NCBI RefSeq assembly: GCF_001190785.1
Contig: NZ_LGSS01000005.1
Span: 186,001 to 250,000, forward strand
Direction of reading: 5' to 3'
Length of the DNA: 64,000 nt
From: Gottschalkia purinilytica
GTDB lineage: Bacteria; Bacillota; Clostridia; Tissierellales; Gottschalkiaceae
Shown here: positions 38,825 to 46,863 of the stretch, piece by piece
Layout of the letters: every line of letters starts with the position of its first letter
Position numbering within the stretch: position 1 is the stretch's first letter
Made by a program: the position numbers and the translations under genes
Notes under the pieces: model-generated
Seen by the model: the letters and a program-made list of their open reading frames with translations, nothing else
Told to the model about the DNA's origin: nothing
Databases searched by the model: none

Positions 38825-38833
38825 TGATATAAT
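38825..38833 (+). promoter_or_regulatory. extended -10 promoter of the catB leader
   Basis: TGATATAAT, an extended -10 element; the -35 is weak. Transcription should start near 38840, just ahead of the leader-peptide RBS TAGGAGGA. Confidence 0.55.
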
Positions 38834-38856
38834 TCATACTTAGGAGGATGCTTATA

Positions 38857-38898
38857 ATGATTAAACGATTGAAAACATTAAAAAATGTAGCTGTTTAA
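38857..38898 (+). CDS. 13-residue leader peptide of catB
   Basis: MIKRLKTLKNVAV with a strong RBS (AGGAGG, 9 nt upstream). Its stop is 5 bp before the 5' arm of a 14-bp stem-loop whose 3' arm ends at the catB RBS. This is the layout of translational-attenuation leaders of cat and erm genes. Confidence 0.65.
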   Translation: MIKRLKTLKNVAV

Positions 38899-38903
38899 AT
38901 TAC

Positions 38904-38946
38904 TTCTAAATAATTTTATTCATTAGTTAAACAAAATTATTTAGAA
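38904..38946 (+). promoter_or_regulatory. 14-bp stem-loop attenuator ahead of catB
   Basis: TTCTAAATAATTTT (38904-38917) and the perfect complement AAAATTATTTAGAA (38933-38946), 15-nt loop, followed by ACGAGGT, the catB RBS. No T run follows, so it is not a terminator; it would place the RBS at the base of the stem. Confidence 0.65.
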
Positions 38947-38962
38947 ACGAGGTATAAAATTA

Positions 38963-39616
38963 ATGAGAAAAAATCCATTTAAACATTGGACGGAAATCCA
39001 ATATTTAAAAGAAGAAATAAAAAATCCACTTATTGAAGTTGGTGATTACTCTTATTATTCAGGGTATTATGCAGGAGGAAAATTTGAAGATATTTGTGTT
39101 CGATATATCTGGGGAGATGAAGAATCTCAAAAAATGTATAACCCGGTTAATGATTACGGATGGGTCGTTGATAAAATAAAAATTGGTAAGTATTGCTGTT
39201 TAGCGAGTGGAATCGTATTTATGATGGGGGGTAATCAAAATCATAATACTAATTGGATTACAGTGTATCCGTTCAAGAAAAAACTTATCGAATCATATAA
39301 ATCTAAAGGAGATACTATTGTAGGTAATGACGTGTGGATTGGATCTGAAGCTATGGTTATGCCTGGAATAAAAATCGGTGACGGTGCAATTGTTGCTTCA
39401 AGATCAGTGGTTACAAGAGATGTAGAACCTTATACAATCGTAGGGGGAAACCCTGCAAAATTCATCAAAAAAAGATTTACTGAAGCGCAAATTGAGATGT
39501 TGCTAGAAATGAGATGGTGGGACTGGAAAGAAGAAGATATTAACAATGCTATAGATATATTATCTAGTACGGATATAGGTGAATTATATAAATACTATAA
39601 AGAAAATATAAAGTAA
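38963..39616 (+). CDS. catB: CatB/Vat-type xenobiotic acetyltransferase (chloramphenicol acetyltransferase type B)
   Basis: 217 residues. Left-handed beta-helix acetyltransferase. YSYYSGYYAGGKFED, MMGGNQNHNTNW with the catalytic His, TIVGNDVWIGSEAMVMPGI, GAIVASRSVVTRDVEPYTIV and GGNPAKFIKKRF match CatB closely. It would transfer acetyl from CoA to chloramphenicol or, less likely, streptogramin A. A leader peptide and stem-loop upstream suggest drug-inducible translation. It is flanked by a serine-recombinase remnant and a recombinase gene, so probably acquired. Confidence 0.9.
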   Translation: MRKNPFKHWTEIQYLKEEIKNPLIEVGDYSYYSGYYAGGKFEDICVRYIWGDEESQKMYNPVNDYGWVVDKIKIGKYCCLASGIVFMMGGNQNHNTNWITVYPFKKKLIESYKSKGDTIVGNDVWIGSEAMVMPGIKIGDGAIVASRSVVTRDVEPYTIVGGNPAKFIKKRFTEAQIEMLLEMRWWDWKEEDINNAIDILSSTDIGELYKYYKENIK

Positions 39617-39630
39617 ATCTCTTTTGTATA

Positions 39631-39670
39631 ATAGAAGTCGGAGGAATTAAATAATTTCTCCGACTTCTAT
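39631..39670 (+). terminator. terminator of catB
   Basis: AGAAGTCGGAG and CTCCGACTTCT arms, directly after the gene. Confidence 0.8.
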
Positions 39671-39950
39671 CTTATCCTGCCAAATCGATCTAGTGATTTA
39701 ATAAACATCAGGTTTCCTGATTGTATACTTCTTTTGAGGGTTTGATATTTAAGACTATCAAAGTTCTTATCACTTTGTCTATGATTACCTATTGATATAT
39801 TGGCAAGCTAGTAAATAAAAATGGCTTCCTGGTATTCGGGAGTCCACTTTTATTATATGGCAACTACTTTGCCCCTAATAATACTTCGCTGGTACTACCC
39901 TTATATATAGTTCCATAAATCGTGAATAATAAAAAATAATCCGCAGTTTA
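39671..39950 (-). pseudogene. serine recombinase (resolvase/invertase) remnant
   Basis: On the minus strand one frame reads DKNFDSLKYQTLKRSIQSGN and then LMFIKSLDRFGRIR, the core of the resolvase N-terminal domain around the DRLGR motif. The flanks have stops in every frame, and the N-terminal serine motif and C-terminal DNA-binding part are gone. Confidence 0.65.
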
Positions 39951-39977
39951 GTTAACATAATACATTTATAATAAACT

Positions 39978-40913
39978 TCAATTCTCATTTAAGGGATTGT
40001 TCTCCATAACTTTTTTAATTCTTTCGTTACTTACATGAGTATATATCTCTGTGGTAGAGACTGAAGAATGACCCAGTATTTGTTGTAAACTTCTTAAATC
40101 TGCACCATTCTGATATAGCATTGTAGCCATGGTATGTCTTAGCTTATGTGGTGTCAAATTCTTTTTATTTATCGAGTTTTTGTTTATTTTTTTTACTATA
40201 GTTTGAACAGTTCTAGGACTTAACCTATTCCCCTTTTGAGATATAAATAATGCTTCGCTATCTTTAATGTTAGGATACTTACTTCTTTCTTTCCTTATGT
40301 ATTCATCTATAGAGTTCAAACAAGTTTCATTTAAATAAACTATTCTTTCTTTATTCCCTTTCCCTATAACTCTTAATATATTTTCATTTATAGAAGAGAC
40401 ATCTAAGTTGCATAGCTCAGATACCCTAAGGCCACAGTTTAAAAATAGCATCATAATGCAATAGTTTCTATAATAATGTCTCTTATTTATGCCATTTAAG
40501 AAATCTTTTACTTCATCTATATTCATATAAACAGGGGATCTTTTTCCTATCTTAGGGGTTTCTAGTTCATCTGCTATATTCATTTCTAAGAGTTTTCTTT
40601 TATTATATAGGTATTTAAAATAAGATTTTATAGATGCTACTTTTCTAGCTTTAGCATGAGGACTATTATTTCTTACTTCTTCACAATATTCTAAGAAAGC
40701 ATAAAGTTCTTCTAATGAAGTTTCACTTATAAAATCTATATTAATGTTATCTACATTTGTATCTTCTATATTATCTATATCTTCTCTTATCATTTTTAAA
40801 AATCTAAAAAGCAATAGTATATCGTATTCGTACTCTTTTCTAGTTCTTTTAGATTTACCTCTTACTACTGTTGTATATATTAAAAAGTCTTTTAATATCT
40901 TTGGAACTGCCAA
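39978..40913 (-). CDS. XerC/XerD-type tyrosine recombinase (copy 2)
   Basis: 311 residues, same layout as the gene at 36171 with clearly related sequence. Catalytic Arg in NCGLRVSELCNL, Lys in GKGNKERIVYL, HKLRHTMATML, GHSSVSTTEIYTH. Complete catalytic set. ATG follows GGAGGGAATTAAT on the minus strand. Two similar recombinases facing inward around the DAHP synthase and catB genes is unusual. Confidence 0.9.
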   Translation of the reverse strand: MAVPKILKDFLIYTTVVRGKSKRTRKEYEYDILLLFRFLKMIREDIDNIEDTNVDNINIDFISETSLEELYAFLEYCEEVRNNSPHAKARKVASIKSYFKYLYNKRKLLEMNIADELETPKIGKRSPVYMNIDEVKDFLNGINKRHYYRNYCIMMLFLNCGLRVSELCNLDVSSINENILRVIGKGNKERIVYLNETCLNSIDEYIRKERSKYPNIKDSEALFISQKGNRLSPRTVQTIVKKINKNSINKKNLTPHKLRHTMATMLYQNGADLRSLQQILGHSSVSTTEIYTHVSNERIKKVMENNPLNEN

Positions 40914-41028
40914 TATTAATTCCCTCCTTTTATAATAAAACTTATATTATGTTTTATATATGTCGTATGAATAGACATAATAACAGATAATTCTTTCAAT
41001 GCTTGAATATTATCATAATTCCATAACT

Positions 41029-41062
41029 AAAACAACGCCAAATAATAATTTGGCGTTGTTTT
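41029..41062. terminator. hairpin terminator
   Basis: AAAACAACGCCAAAT / ATTTGGCGTTGTTTT. It lies 440 bp past the LysM gene end and 115 bp before the recombinase start, so the transcript it ends is not clear. Confidence 0.75.
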
Positions 41063-41503
41063 AGAAAAGAATTTTATTTAAATGAAATAATATTATTTTT
41101 AGAAGCTATGACTAATAAAAAATGACCTCTCAAAATCCCTTATCTGCTATTTTAAAAACATGAAGAATATAATTAGTATATTAAACATGTATCTTTTAAA
41201 TATAAGCCTATTATAGGCTTTAAAGAGTATGTTATATTATAAGAGGGTTAAAACACATTGAAAATTAACAAAAATAAATAAATTTTCCTTAAACTTCATC
41301 TAAAATTAAAGATTAAGAAATTAGTATTTAGTATTCTGCATTTTACAATTTTGTTTATTTGTTTATAAGAGATTTTATCATAGTGAGAATTAAAACTAAA
41401 TGAACTTAAATATCATGATGTTTTATAATTAAGTAGTATTACTAAAGAACTTTAAAAGATTTAATCATGCTAATTTTATATAAACTATTAAAAAATTCTA
41501 AAT
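41063..41503. other. 441-bp AT-rich intergenic region
   Basis: No open frame with an RBS. It is transcribed through if the LysM gene transcript ends at the hairpin at 41029, giving a long 3' region; a small RNA there is possible but nothing specific is seen. Confidence 0.4.
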
Positions 41504-41803
41504 CTAATATAAAGGTACTTTTATAGTATCTCCTGGCTTTATGAATTGATTCTTTAAATCGTTAGCTCTTATTATTCTATTAACCATAATTCTTACATCT
41601 TCATTATTATTATTAAACTTTTTAGCTATTTGCCATACTGTATCTCCATCTGATATTACGACTTCTTTGTGTTTATCTACTTTCTTACTATAAACATTTA
41701 TATTAAAGATATTTGACAATAATATAAATAATATTAAACTAGATAAAGTAAGAAAAATAGTAAATCTAGTTTTACTAATTATCCTCATCTTTTTTATGTA
41801 CAT
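41504..41803 (-). CDS. LysM-domain membrane protein, probable SOS cell-division inhibitor (YneA-like)
   Basis: 99 residues from ATG 41803 (RBS GGGAGGAC). One N-terminal membrane segment (FTIFLTLSSLILFILLSNIF) and a C-terminal LysM domain (VVISDGDTVWQIAKKF, IRANDLKNQFIKPGDTIKVP). The pairing with divergent lexA, the LexA boxes over its promoter and the TM-LysM layout are those of B. subtilis yneA, whose product delays division during DNA damage. Confidence 0.85.
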   Translation of the reverse strand: MYIKKMRIISKTRFTIFLTLSSLILFILLSNIFNINVYSKKVDKHKEVVISDGDTVWQIAKKFNNNNEDVRIMVNRIIRANDLKNQFIKPGDTIKVPLY

Positions 41804-41818
41804 AATAAGTCCTCCCTT

Positions 41819-41830
41819 GAACACTCGTTC
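41819..41830. promoter_or_regulatory. LexA box 1
   Basis: GAACACTCGTTC, in the 5' untranslated part of the yneA-like gene. Confidence 0.8.
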
Positions 41831-41844
41831 CGAACTTCTGTTCG
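41831..41844. promoter_or_regulatory. LexA box 2
   Basis: CGAACTTCTGTTCG, directly abutting box 1 and near the predicted start of the yneA-like transcript. Confidence 0.85.
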
Positions 41845-41852
41845 ATAACAAC

Positions 41853-41881
41853 ATTATAATAAGAACATGTGTTCCTGTCAA
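41853..41881 (-). promoter_or_regulatory. sigma-A promoter of the yneA-like gene
   Basis: On the minus strand TTGACA (41881-41876), 17-bp spacer, TATAAT (41858-41853): a full consensus match. A LexA box fills the spacer. Confidence 0.85.
41863..41874. promoter_or_regulatory. LexA box 3
   Basis: GAACATGTGTTC, a perfect palindrome inside the -10/-35 spacer of the yneA-like promoter. Confidence 0.88.
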
Positions 41882-41899
41882 TAGTTTTTGGCAAAAAAA

Positions 41900-41913
41900 C
41901 GAACGAGTGTTTG
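41900..41913. promoter_or_regulatory. LexA box 4 (lexA operator)
   Basis: CGAACGAGTGTTTG, one mismatch from GAAC-N4-GTTC, overlapping the lexA -35. Confidence 0.75.
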
Positions 41914-41939
41914 ATTATGGTTTTTTTATATGGTATAAT
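41911..41939 (+). promoter_or_regulatory. sigma-A promoter of lexA
   Basis: TTGATT (41911-41916), 17-bp spacer, TATAAT (41934-41939). Confidence 0.75.
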
Positions 41940-41968
41940 AATGTAAAATAAAGTAGAGAGGTGCTAGT

Positions 41969-42586
41969 ATGTATGAAGATTTATCTACTAAGCAATTAGA
42001 AATATTAGAATTTATAAAAAATGAAATACAAAAAAAAGGCTATCCTCCTGCTGTAAGAGAGATTTGTACAGCTGTTGGATTAAAGTCTACTTCTACAGTA
42101 CATGGTCACTTAGAAAAATTAGAGAAAAAAGGCTATATAAGAAAAGATCCTACTAAGCCTAGAGCTATAGAAGTACTAGATAAATATAGTGATTTTCAAG
42201 TTATAAAGAAAGAAACAGTAGATATACCTATAGTAGGAAGTGTTACTGCTGGAGAGCCAATTCTAGCAGTTGAAAATATAGAAGATACTTTTCCCTTACC
42301 TGTAGATTTTGTTCCTAATATTACTTCTTTTATGTTAAAAGTAAAAGGAGAAAGTATGATAAATGCAGGTATTTTGAATGGAGACTATATACTAGTACAA
42401 CAGCAGAATACTGCTATTAATGGGGATATAGTAGTTGCTTTATTAAATCAAGAAGCTACTGTTAAAAGGTTTTATAAAGAAAAAAATTATGTAAGACTTC
42501 AACCTGAAAATGATCATATGGCTCCTATAATTAGCAATGAGGTTACTATCCTAGGCAAGGTAGTAGGAGTATTTCGAAAAATGTAA
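41969..42586 (+). CDS. lexA: SOS repressor LexA
   Basis: 205 residues. N-terminal winged helix ([38 protein letters not shown]) and C-terminal self-cleaving domain with the Ala-Gly cleavage site in [10 protein letters not shown], nucleophile Ser in [11 protein letters not shown] and general-base Lys in EATVKRFY. Represses recA, itself and the divergent LysM gene through the boxes listed here. RBS GAGAGGTG. Confidence 0.96.
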   Translation: MYEDLSTKQLEILEFIKNEIQKKGYPPAVREICTAVGLKSTSTVHGHLEKLEKKGYIRKDPTKPRAIEVLDKYSDFQVIKKETVDIPIVGSVTAGEPILAVENIEDTFPLPVDFVPNITSFMLKVKGESMINAGILNGDYILVQQQNTAINGDIVVALLNQEATVKRFYKEKNYVRLQPENDHMAPIISNEVTILGKVVGVFRKM

Positions 42587-42587
42587 T

Positions 42588-42637
42588 AAAAAACAATCCT
42601 CTTTACTTTTGATGATATTATTAGGGGATTGTTTTTA
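42588..42637 (+). terminator. terminator of lexA
   Basis: AAAACAATCC and GGATTGTTTTT arms with an AT-rich loop. Confidence 0.75.
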
Positions 42638-42814
42638 TCAATATAAATTTAGAGTTGTGTACTAAAACAAGTTTACATAAAATATTTATAGTATATCATT
42701 TTATTCTTTTGAAACAATACTTAGCTACCGATTAATTCAAAACTTAAATTCTCTTCCGTGATGCTTTCTAATTTTATCTCAGAATAAGATATAACATTAG
42801 TATAGGATTCTAAA
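42638..42814. other. gap between convergent lexA and the PLP gene
   Basis: No gene or repeat seen. Confidence 0.5.
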
Positions 42815-44119
42815 TTAAATACTCACTAGATTATTTTCATATAAGTTGTTTAAACTTTTCATGATACCTAGCTTACAATGCTCGTACGTTAATCCACCTT
42901 GGTAATATGCAAAAAACGGTTCTCTTATAGGAGCATCTGCACTTAGTTCTATGGAAGATCCTTGAACGAATGCTCCAGCTGCCATTATAACTTCATCTTC
43001 ATATCCTGGCATTTCTGAAGGTTCTGGTGTGAAGTAAGAATCAACTGGTGAGGCACTTTGAATACCTTGACAGAATTTAACGACTCTATCTTTAGATTTA
43101 AATTCTATTCCTTGTATTATATCACTTCTTTTGTCATCAACATCTGGAATTACTTTAAAGCCTAAACTCTTGTATACATTAGCTGTTAGAATAGCACCTT
43201 TTAATGATTCTGATACTATATGAGGAGATAAAAATAGTCCTTGTAGTACAGTTCTTGTCATACCAAAAGTAAGACCACATTCTTTTCCTATTCCAGGAGC
43301 AGTACTTCTATTAGATACTAATTCTATTAAATTCTCTTTACCTACAACATATCCTCCTGTAAGAGCTAATCCACCACCAGGATTTTTTATTAAAGAGCCA
43401 GCCATTATATCTGCTCCTACATTTGAAGGTTCAATTTTTTCTATAAATTCACCATAACAATTATCCACCATGCATATAATATCTTTATTATATTTTTTTA
43501 CGCAATCTATGGCTTCTTTTATTTGATTTACTGTAAAGGCATTTCTATCACTATAACCAGTGGATCTTTGAATTGCTATCATTTTAGTATCTTTAGATAT
43601 ACTATTAACTACATTTTTTAAATCTATTTCTTTACTCTTAGTTAAAGGAATTTCTTTGTATTTTATGCCATATTCAAGAAGATTTCCGGGCATGTTTCCT
43701 TTTACTCCTATTACTTTTTGCAAAGTATCATAAGGGCTTCCAGTTATGTAAACTAACTCATCTCCTGGCCTTAATATTCCTGACAATACTAATGTTAAAG
43801 CATGTGTTCCCGAAACTATTGTAGGTCTTACTAACGCGTCTTCTGTGTCGAATATATAAGAATAAACTTCTTCCACCTTTTCTCTACCTACATCATCATA
43901 TCCATATCCTGTAGTCCAGTTGAAATGAGTAGCATTTAACTTAGCTTTTTGCATAGCAGCTATAACTTTATATTGATTATATTCTTTAGTTTCATCAATT
44001 ATATTAAAATACTTATCTTTTACTATTTTTTCGCTTTCTATTACGTAGTTTATTATCTCTTTTTTTATATCAAATTGTTTCGCCAATAATTCTATAGTAT
44101 TTTCTATCACTTTATCCAC
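42815..44119 (-). CDS. methionine gamma-lyase-like PLP protein (YnbB/aluminium-resistance family)
   Basis: 434 residues, PLP fold-type I, cystathionine-lyase related. Recognised by THFNWTTGYGYDDVGREKVEE, RPTIVSGTHALTLVL, the cofactor Lys in GSLIKNPGGGLALTGGYVVG and the FAYYQGGLTYEHCK C-terminus. B. subtilis YnbB, of the same family, lies near miaA/hfq, and the same neighbourhood is kept here. The substrate is unproven. ATG with RBS GAGGTGGATA. Confidence 0.88.
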   Translation of the reverse strand: MDKVIENTIELLAKQFDIKKEIINYVIESEKIVKDKYFNIIDETKEYNQYKVIAAMQKAKLNATHFNWTTGYGYDDVGREKVEEVYSYIFDTEDALVRPTIVSGTHALTLVLSGILRPGDELVYITGSPYDTLQKVIGVKGNMPGNLLEYGIKYKEIPLTKSKEIDLKNVVNSISKDTKMIAIQRSTGYSDRNAFTVNQIKEAIDCVKKYNKDIICMVDNCYGEFIEKIEPSNVGADIMAGSLIKNPGGGLALTGGYVVGKENLIELVSNRSTAPGIGKECGLTFGMTRTVLQGLFLSPHIVSESLKGAILTANVYKSLGFKVIPDVDDKRSDIIQGIEFKSKDRVVKFCQGIQSASPVDSYFTPEPSEMPGYEDEVIMAAGAFVQGSSIELSADAPIREPFFAYYQGGLTYEHCKLGIMKSLNNLYENNLVSI

Positions 44120-44168
44120 CTCTACTAATAATTTGTCTTATGTATTTTATCATATACGATTAGTATAT

Positions 44169-44345
44169 TCAATTGTATCGGTCACATATAGGGCATTTCC
44201 CTGTAGTTAGCATATCTTTTCTTAGTTCTAGAGGGGCTATTAATAGTCCCTTTTTTTCTCCTTCTTTTATACCTATTCTTCTGCCTAGCCCATATCCTAT
44301 TAACATACAAATAAGCATATATATACCATTAGTCACTATACTCAT
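44169..44345 (-). CDS. 58-residue membrane protein with CxxC end
   Basis: Start at 44345 (RBS GGGGGAA). MSIVTNGIYMLICMLIGYGL then GRRIGIKEGEKKG and a C-terminal CPICDRYN. One membrane segment. Overlaps the preceding membrane-protein gene by 17 bp. Family not recognised. Confidence 0.65.
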   Translation of the reverse strand: MSIVTNGIYMLICMLIGYGLGRRIGIKEGEKKGLLIAPLELRKDMLTTGKCPICDRYN

Positions 44346-44919
44346 TAGGATTCCCCCATGATACAAACTTTTCTAAGTATTGAAATACGAAAAATACTAC
44401 AAAAGAAGTGACAGCTTTTACTAAACTTAACTTTATTGATATCAATATAAGTATTAATGTGAATATAAAAATTTCTATTTTACCAAATTTTAATACATAG
44501 TTTTTATTTCCTAGTAATTTATCTTTTTTAATATCTATAAAATCATCGATAAATTGTATTGCAAGTATTATAGAAAGTGATGAACCCATTTCTTTTATTC
44601 CTAAAAATAATATACCTATAATAAGTATTATGATAGATTCTTGATATCCTTTAAGTTTGAATGTCAGTTGTCTTTTAAGATCTTCAAACATTCCAATTAC
44701 ATAAGCACTAAAAATAATAGAAACAGTTACACTTGTATTTAATATACATGCTATAGATATAAGTATAACTATGTATGGAAGTATTCCTCTCTCGCTTATT
44801 AACCTACCTTCATCTACATATCCATCATTATAGTCTATAGCATTATCTATAACTTTAATTACTATAGCGGACATTATTATACAAATTAATAATTTTAGGT
44901 TATATATACTTAACAACAA
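44329..44919 (-). CDS. polytopic membrane protein, UbiA-prenyltransferase-like (weak)
   Basis: 196 residues with about six membrane segments. DNAIDYNDGYVDEG and FIDDFIDIKKDK are two Asp-rich loops at spacing reminiscent of UbiA prenyltransferases, but the protein is short and the similarity is weak. TTG start overlaps the upstream GTPase end by 20 bp and uses GAGGTG inside it as RBS, so the two are translationally coupled. Confidence 0.6.
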   Translation of the reverse strand: MLLSIYNLKLLICIIMSAIVIKVIDNAIDYNDGYVDEGRLISERGILPYIVILISIACILNTSVTVSIIFSAYVIGMFEDLKRQLTFKLKGYQESIIILIIGILFLGIKEMGSSLSIILAIQFIDDFIDIKKDKLLGNKNYVLKFGKIEIFIFTLILILISIKLSLVKAVTSFVVFFVFQYLEKFVSWGNPNEYSD

Positions 44920-45505
44920 AAGATTTCACCTCTTTAAAACCTCTTTTATATAAAGCTGATATAGGAATTATATTACTATCTTTAAAATATTTCTTAACGT
45001 TACTTAAGCCCTTATTATCTTTATCTAAGTCTATTTTATTTGCTAAAAGTAAGTAATTACATGTAGTACCATATTTCATTATTTGCTTATCAATTTCACT
45101 TATGTTATGAATAAAATCATCGTTTAAATATTCGGTTATATCTACTATATGTATAATGACATCTGTAGATTTTAATGTTTCTATTGTTTGAACTATACTA
45201 TTTCTTATCTTCATATCAGGATGGATTCCATCGACAAGTCCACTGGAATCTATTATCTTTATTTCTTTTTTTCCTTTATAAACAGGTATTTTCATATCTA
45301 TTGATTGTAAACATTGGGTTTTAAATTCATTTCTTGATGATAAATAACTTCTAGCAATATCTATGGACATTTCTTTATTTAATTTTTTTCCATCTGGATA
45401 TTCTATTTTTATGTATACTTTTCTATATCCTAAGAATTCCGAAAAATTTACTAAAAAAAGAGATTTACCTACATTGGTTTTTCCAATTATGATTGCTTTT
45501 TTCAA
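44900..45505 (-). CDS. small GTPase in the spoVK operon
   Basis: 201 residues. P-loop GKTNVGKS near residue 8, G3 IIDSSGLVDG, G4 ANKID near 157, G5 ISALYKRG. It resembles the small TrmE/Era-type GTPases and EutP-like proteins, and has no extra domain. It overlaps spoVK by 4 bp and the membrane protein by 20 bp, so the three probably act together, likely in sporulation. Confidence 0.8.
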   Translation of the reverse strand: MKKAIIIGKTNVGKSLFLVNFSEFLGYRKVYIKIEYPDGKKLNKEMSIDIARSYLSSRNEFKTQCLQSIDMKIPVYKGKKEIKIIDSSGLVDGIHPDMKIRNSIVQTIETLKSTDVIIHIVDITEYLNDDFIHNISEIDKQIMKYGTTCNYLLLANKIDLDKDNKGLSNVKKYFKDSNIIPISALYKRGFKEVKSFVVKYI

Positions 45506-46446
45506 TAGATATCATCCCCTTCTATGTCTTCTTCCTTGATAAAAATTAAATCATCTCGGTTTAAGCTACTTTTCCCTTGTAATCTAACGGCTTGTTTTCT
45601 AATAGATCTTTCTACCATATTTCTTACAAATCTTGCATTACCGATATTCTTATGATTATTTTTAGCTTCTAGTATAGTTTCTAATTTATGTATAGCTTTA
45701 TCTGTGAGCTTATATTCTTTTTTATTAGCCATTTCTTCAGCAATATTAATCAGTTCATTTATACTATAATCTCTAAATTCTACATGTATAGGAAACCTAG
45801 ATTTTAATCCTGGATTTATTTTTAAGAAGTTTTCCATTTCATCATTATAACCAGCAAGTATTAATACTAAGTTGTCTTTATTATCTTCCATAGCTTTGAC
45901 TAAAGCATCTATAGCTTCTTTTCCAAAATCTTTTTCCCCTCCTCTAGCTAATGAATATGCTTCATCTATAAACAGAATACCTCCTAAAGCTTTTTTAATT
46001 TGTTGTTTTACCTTCACTGCTGTATGGCCTATATATTCACCAACTATATCTGCCCTTTCTACTTCTACTATATGTCCCTTTTCTAGTACTCCCATTTCTT
46101 TCAATATCTTTCCTATTAACCTTGCTACTGTAGTTTTTCCTGTTCCAGGACTACCCTTAAATATCATATGTAATACTACTGGATCGGTAAGTAAATTTGC
46201 TTCCTTTCTTTTTTCTTGTATTTCTACAAAAGCTTGTATTTCTTTTACTAAACTCTTCACATTTTTAAGTCCTATTAAACTATCAAGCTCTTTTATTATA
46301 TTTTCTAGGTTTTTTTTACTTTCATTAATTTCTTTTTTTCTGTCAATATCCATAGATTCTTGATTTTTATCTTTTATTATTTCATCAAGAGTTTCATTTA
46401 AACTCAACTTGCCCAACTTATATAAATTTAACACTTCATTCTCCAT
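45502..46446 (-). CDS. spoVK: stage V sporulation protein K (AAA+ ATPase)
   Basis: 314 residues. CbxX/CfqX-type AAA+ ATPase: Walker A GSPGTGKTTVAR near residue 103, Walker B GGILFIDEAYSLARGG, sensor GYNDEMENFL, Arg finger region INPGLKSRFPIHVEF. SpoVK is needed for late spore maturation in Bacillus and is located between miaA/hfq and ynbB there, as here. The N-terminal 60 residues are charged and helical. First gene of a five-gene minus-strand run ending at 42815. Confidence 0.93.
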   Translation of the reverse strand: MENEVLNLYKLGKLSLNETLDEIIKDKNQESMDIDRKKEINESKKNLENIIKELDSLIGLKNVKSLVKEIQAFVEIQEKRKEANLLTDPVVLHMIFKGSPGTGKTTVARLIGKILKEMGVLEKGHIVEVERADIVGEYIGHTAVKVKQQIKKALGGILFIDEAYSLARGGEKDFGKEAIDALVKAMEDNKDNLVLILAGYNDEMENFLKINPGLKSRFPIHVEFRDYSINELINIAEEMANKKEYKLTDKAIHKLETILEAKNNHKNIGNARFVRNMVERSIRKQAVRLQGKSSLNRDDLIFIKEEDIEGDDIY

Positions 46447-46519
46447 AATGTAATCACCAATTATATCAAAATTTATACTATATATATTAATAAAAAAATA
46501 AAAAAATACTAAATAAAGA

Positions 46520-46560
46520 AAAAAACCTTTAAAGACATCAATTGTCTTTAAAGGTTTTTT
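46520..46560 (-). terminator. terminator of the miaB-hfq operon
   Basis: AAAAACCTTTAAAGACA and TGTCTTTAAAGGTTTTT arms just past hfq, T-rich on the minus side. Confidence 0.88.
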
Positions 46561-46583
46561 CTAAGTACTTATTCTAAATATGC

Positions 46584-46832
46584 TTATTCCACTGTATTAT
46601 TTCTAGGATTGGTATTTCCGAAATTTATATTTCTAATAGGATTCATGGTTAATATGGCATGTTTATATATAAGCTGTTGCTTACCTTCACTTTCAAGAAT
46701 AATTGTATAGTTATCAAATCCTTTTACATTTCCCCTTATTTGATATCCATTTGATAAGTAAATAGTAATAGCTATATTTTCTTTTCTAACTTTATTTAAA
46801 AAAACGTCTTGTAAATTAATGGAATTCTTCAT
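46584..46832 (-). CDS. hfq: RNA chaperone Hfq
   Basis: 82 residues. Sm1 motif with [17 protein letters not shown], Sm2 [11 protein letters not shown]-terminal [15 protein letters not shown] is typical; the C-terminal tail is short and Asn-rich, as in clostridia. Hexameric RNA-binding protein that helps small RNAs. Last gene of the mutS-mutL-miaA-hfq run, 31 bp after miaA. RBS GAGGGG. Confidence 0.96.
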   Translation of the reverse strand: MKNSINLQDVFLNKVRKENIAITIYLSNGYQIRGNVKGFDNYTIILESEGKQQLIYKHAILTMNPIRNINFGNTNPRNNTVE

Positions 46833-46863
46833 CTTTACCCCTCCTCATTTTGGTCCTATTTTC

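Noticed and set aside
34602-41062. Prophage
   Set aside because: An NlpC/P60 enzyme and two tyrosine recombinases are present, but no capsid, terminase, tail or repressor genes; the rest is housekeeping.
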